This document shows, piece after piece, positions 5,599-5,638 of a DNA stretch of 5,638 nucleotides. A program made the translations under genes and the position numbers. The stretch is from Saprospiraceae bacterium UBA7687 (GTDB taxonomy: Bacteria; Bacteroidota; Bacteroidia; Chitinophagales; Saprospiraceae), in contig DLGT01000175.1 in the NCBI GenBank assembly GCA_002482845.1, forward strand, positions 1-5,638, in the 5' to 3' direction. Numbering within the stretch: position 1 is the stretch's first letter; every line of letters begins with the position of its first letter. The notes under the pieces are model-generated. The model was not told the DNA's origin and made no database searches. It worked only from the letters and a program-made list of their open reading frames with translations.

Positions 5599-5638
5599 AC
5601 GCTTAAGTGTTTCTTTGTAACGCTTAAGTGTTTCTTTG
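5599..5638. repeat. Two tandem copies of a 19-bp repeat with 21-bp period at the right edge
   Basis: ACGCTTAAGTGTTTCTTTG is present without mismatch at 5599-5617 and 5620-5638, joined by TA. The second copy ends exactly at the window end, so the array may continue beyond. On the minus strand a frame reads KETLKRY KETLKRR without a stop, but this is not convincing as protein. A non-coding minisatellite at an assembly break is the simplest reading. Confidence 0.75.

Noticed and set aside
5599..5638. CRISPR array at the right edge
   Set aside because: The two repeats are separated by only 2 bases, so there is no spacer; it is a simple tandem repeat.

Overview
The window looks like a chromosomal fragment from a member of the Bacteroidota, perhaps a Saprospira/Cytophaga/Chitinophaga-type environmental organism. 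The DNA is AT-rich, genes lack Shine-Dalgarno sequences, and one upstream region carries a TTTG / TAnnTTTG promoter typical of that phylum. The protein families (PAS-LuxR regulator, SOUL protein, Blc-type lipocalin, CarboxypepD_reg-like lipoprotein) fit this. The assignment is inferred from style, not from a marker gene.

Layout, left to right. (1) The 5' end of a lipoprotein gene on the minus strand, cut by the left edge (1-237). (2) A 541-base stretch with no convincing gene (238-778), holding a terminator-like hairpin next to the regulator gene. (3) A minus-strand PAS-like/LuxR-type transcriptional regulator (779-1591). (4) A 397-base divergent intergenic region (1592-1988) with small direct and inverted repeats that could be operators. 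(5) A plus-strand DJ-1/PfpI-family protein of the Hsp31/glyoxalase III-like type (1989-2681), followed by a hairpin plus T-run. (6) A tight plus-strand operon behind a recognisable promoter: SOUL heme-binding-family protein (2904-3506), Prx6-type peroxiredoxin (3531-4250) and Blc-like lipocalin lipoprotein (4247-4783, overlapping the previous stop by 4 bases). (7) A broken ABC-transporter ATPase gene (4819-5533) whose pieces lie in successive reading frames. (8) A terminal 105-base stretch of different composition ending in two copies of a 21-bp-period direct repeat at the right edge.

The intact plus-strand genes suggest protection against oxidative or carbonyl damage: a DJ-1-like protein (aldehyde or protein damage), a peroxiredoxin (peroxides), a heme/tetrapyrrole-binding-type protein and a lipid-binding lipocalin in the outer envelope. 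The last three are probably co-transcribed. The divergent LuxR-type regulator is a candidate regulator of the DJ-1-like gene, but only its position supports that. I do not see a clearly new system. The points most worth checking are the SOUL-peroxiredoxin-lipocalin operon, the archaeal-like cysteine pattern in the peroxiredoxin tail, and whether the ABC ATPase is a true pseudogene or an artefact of poor sequence at a contig end.
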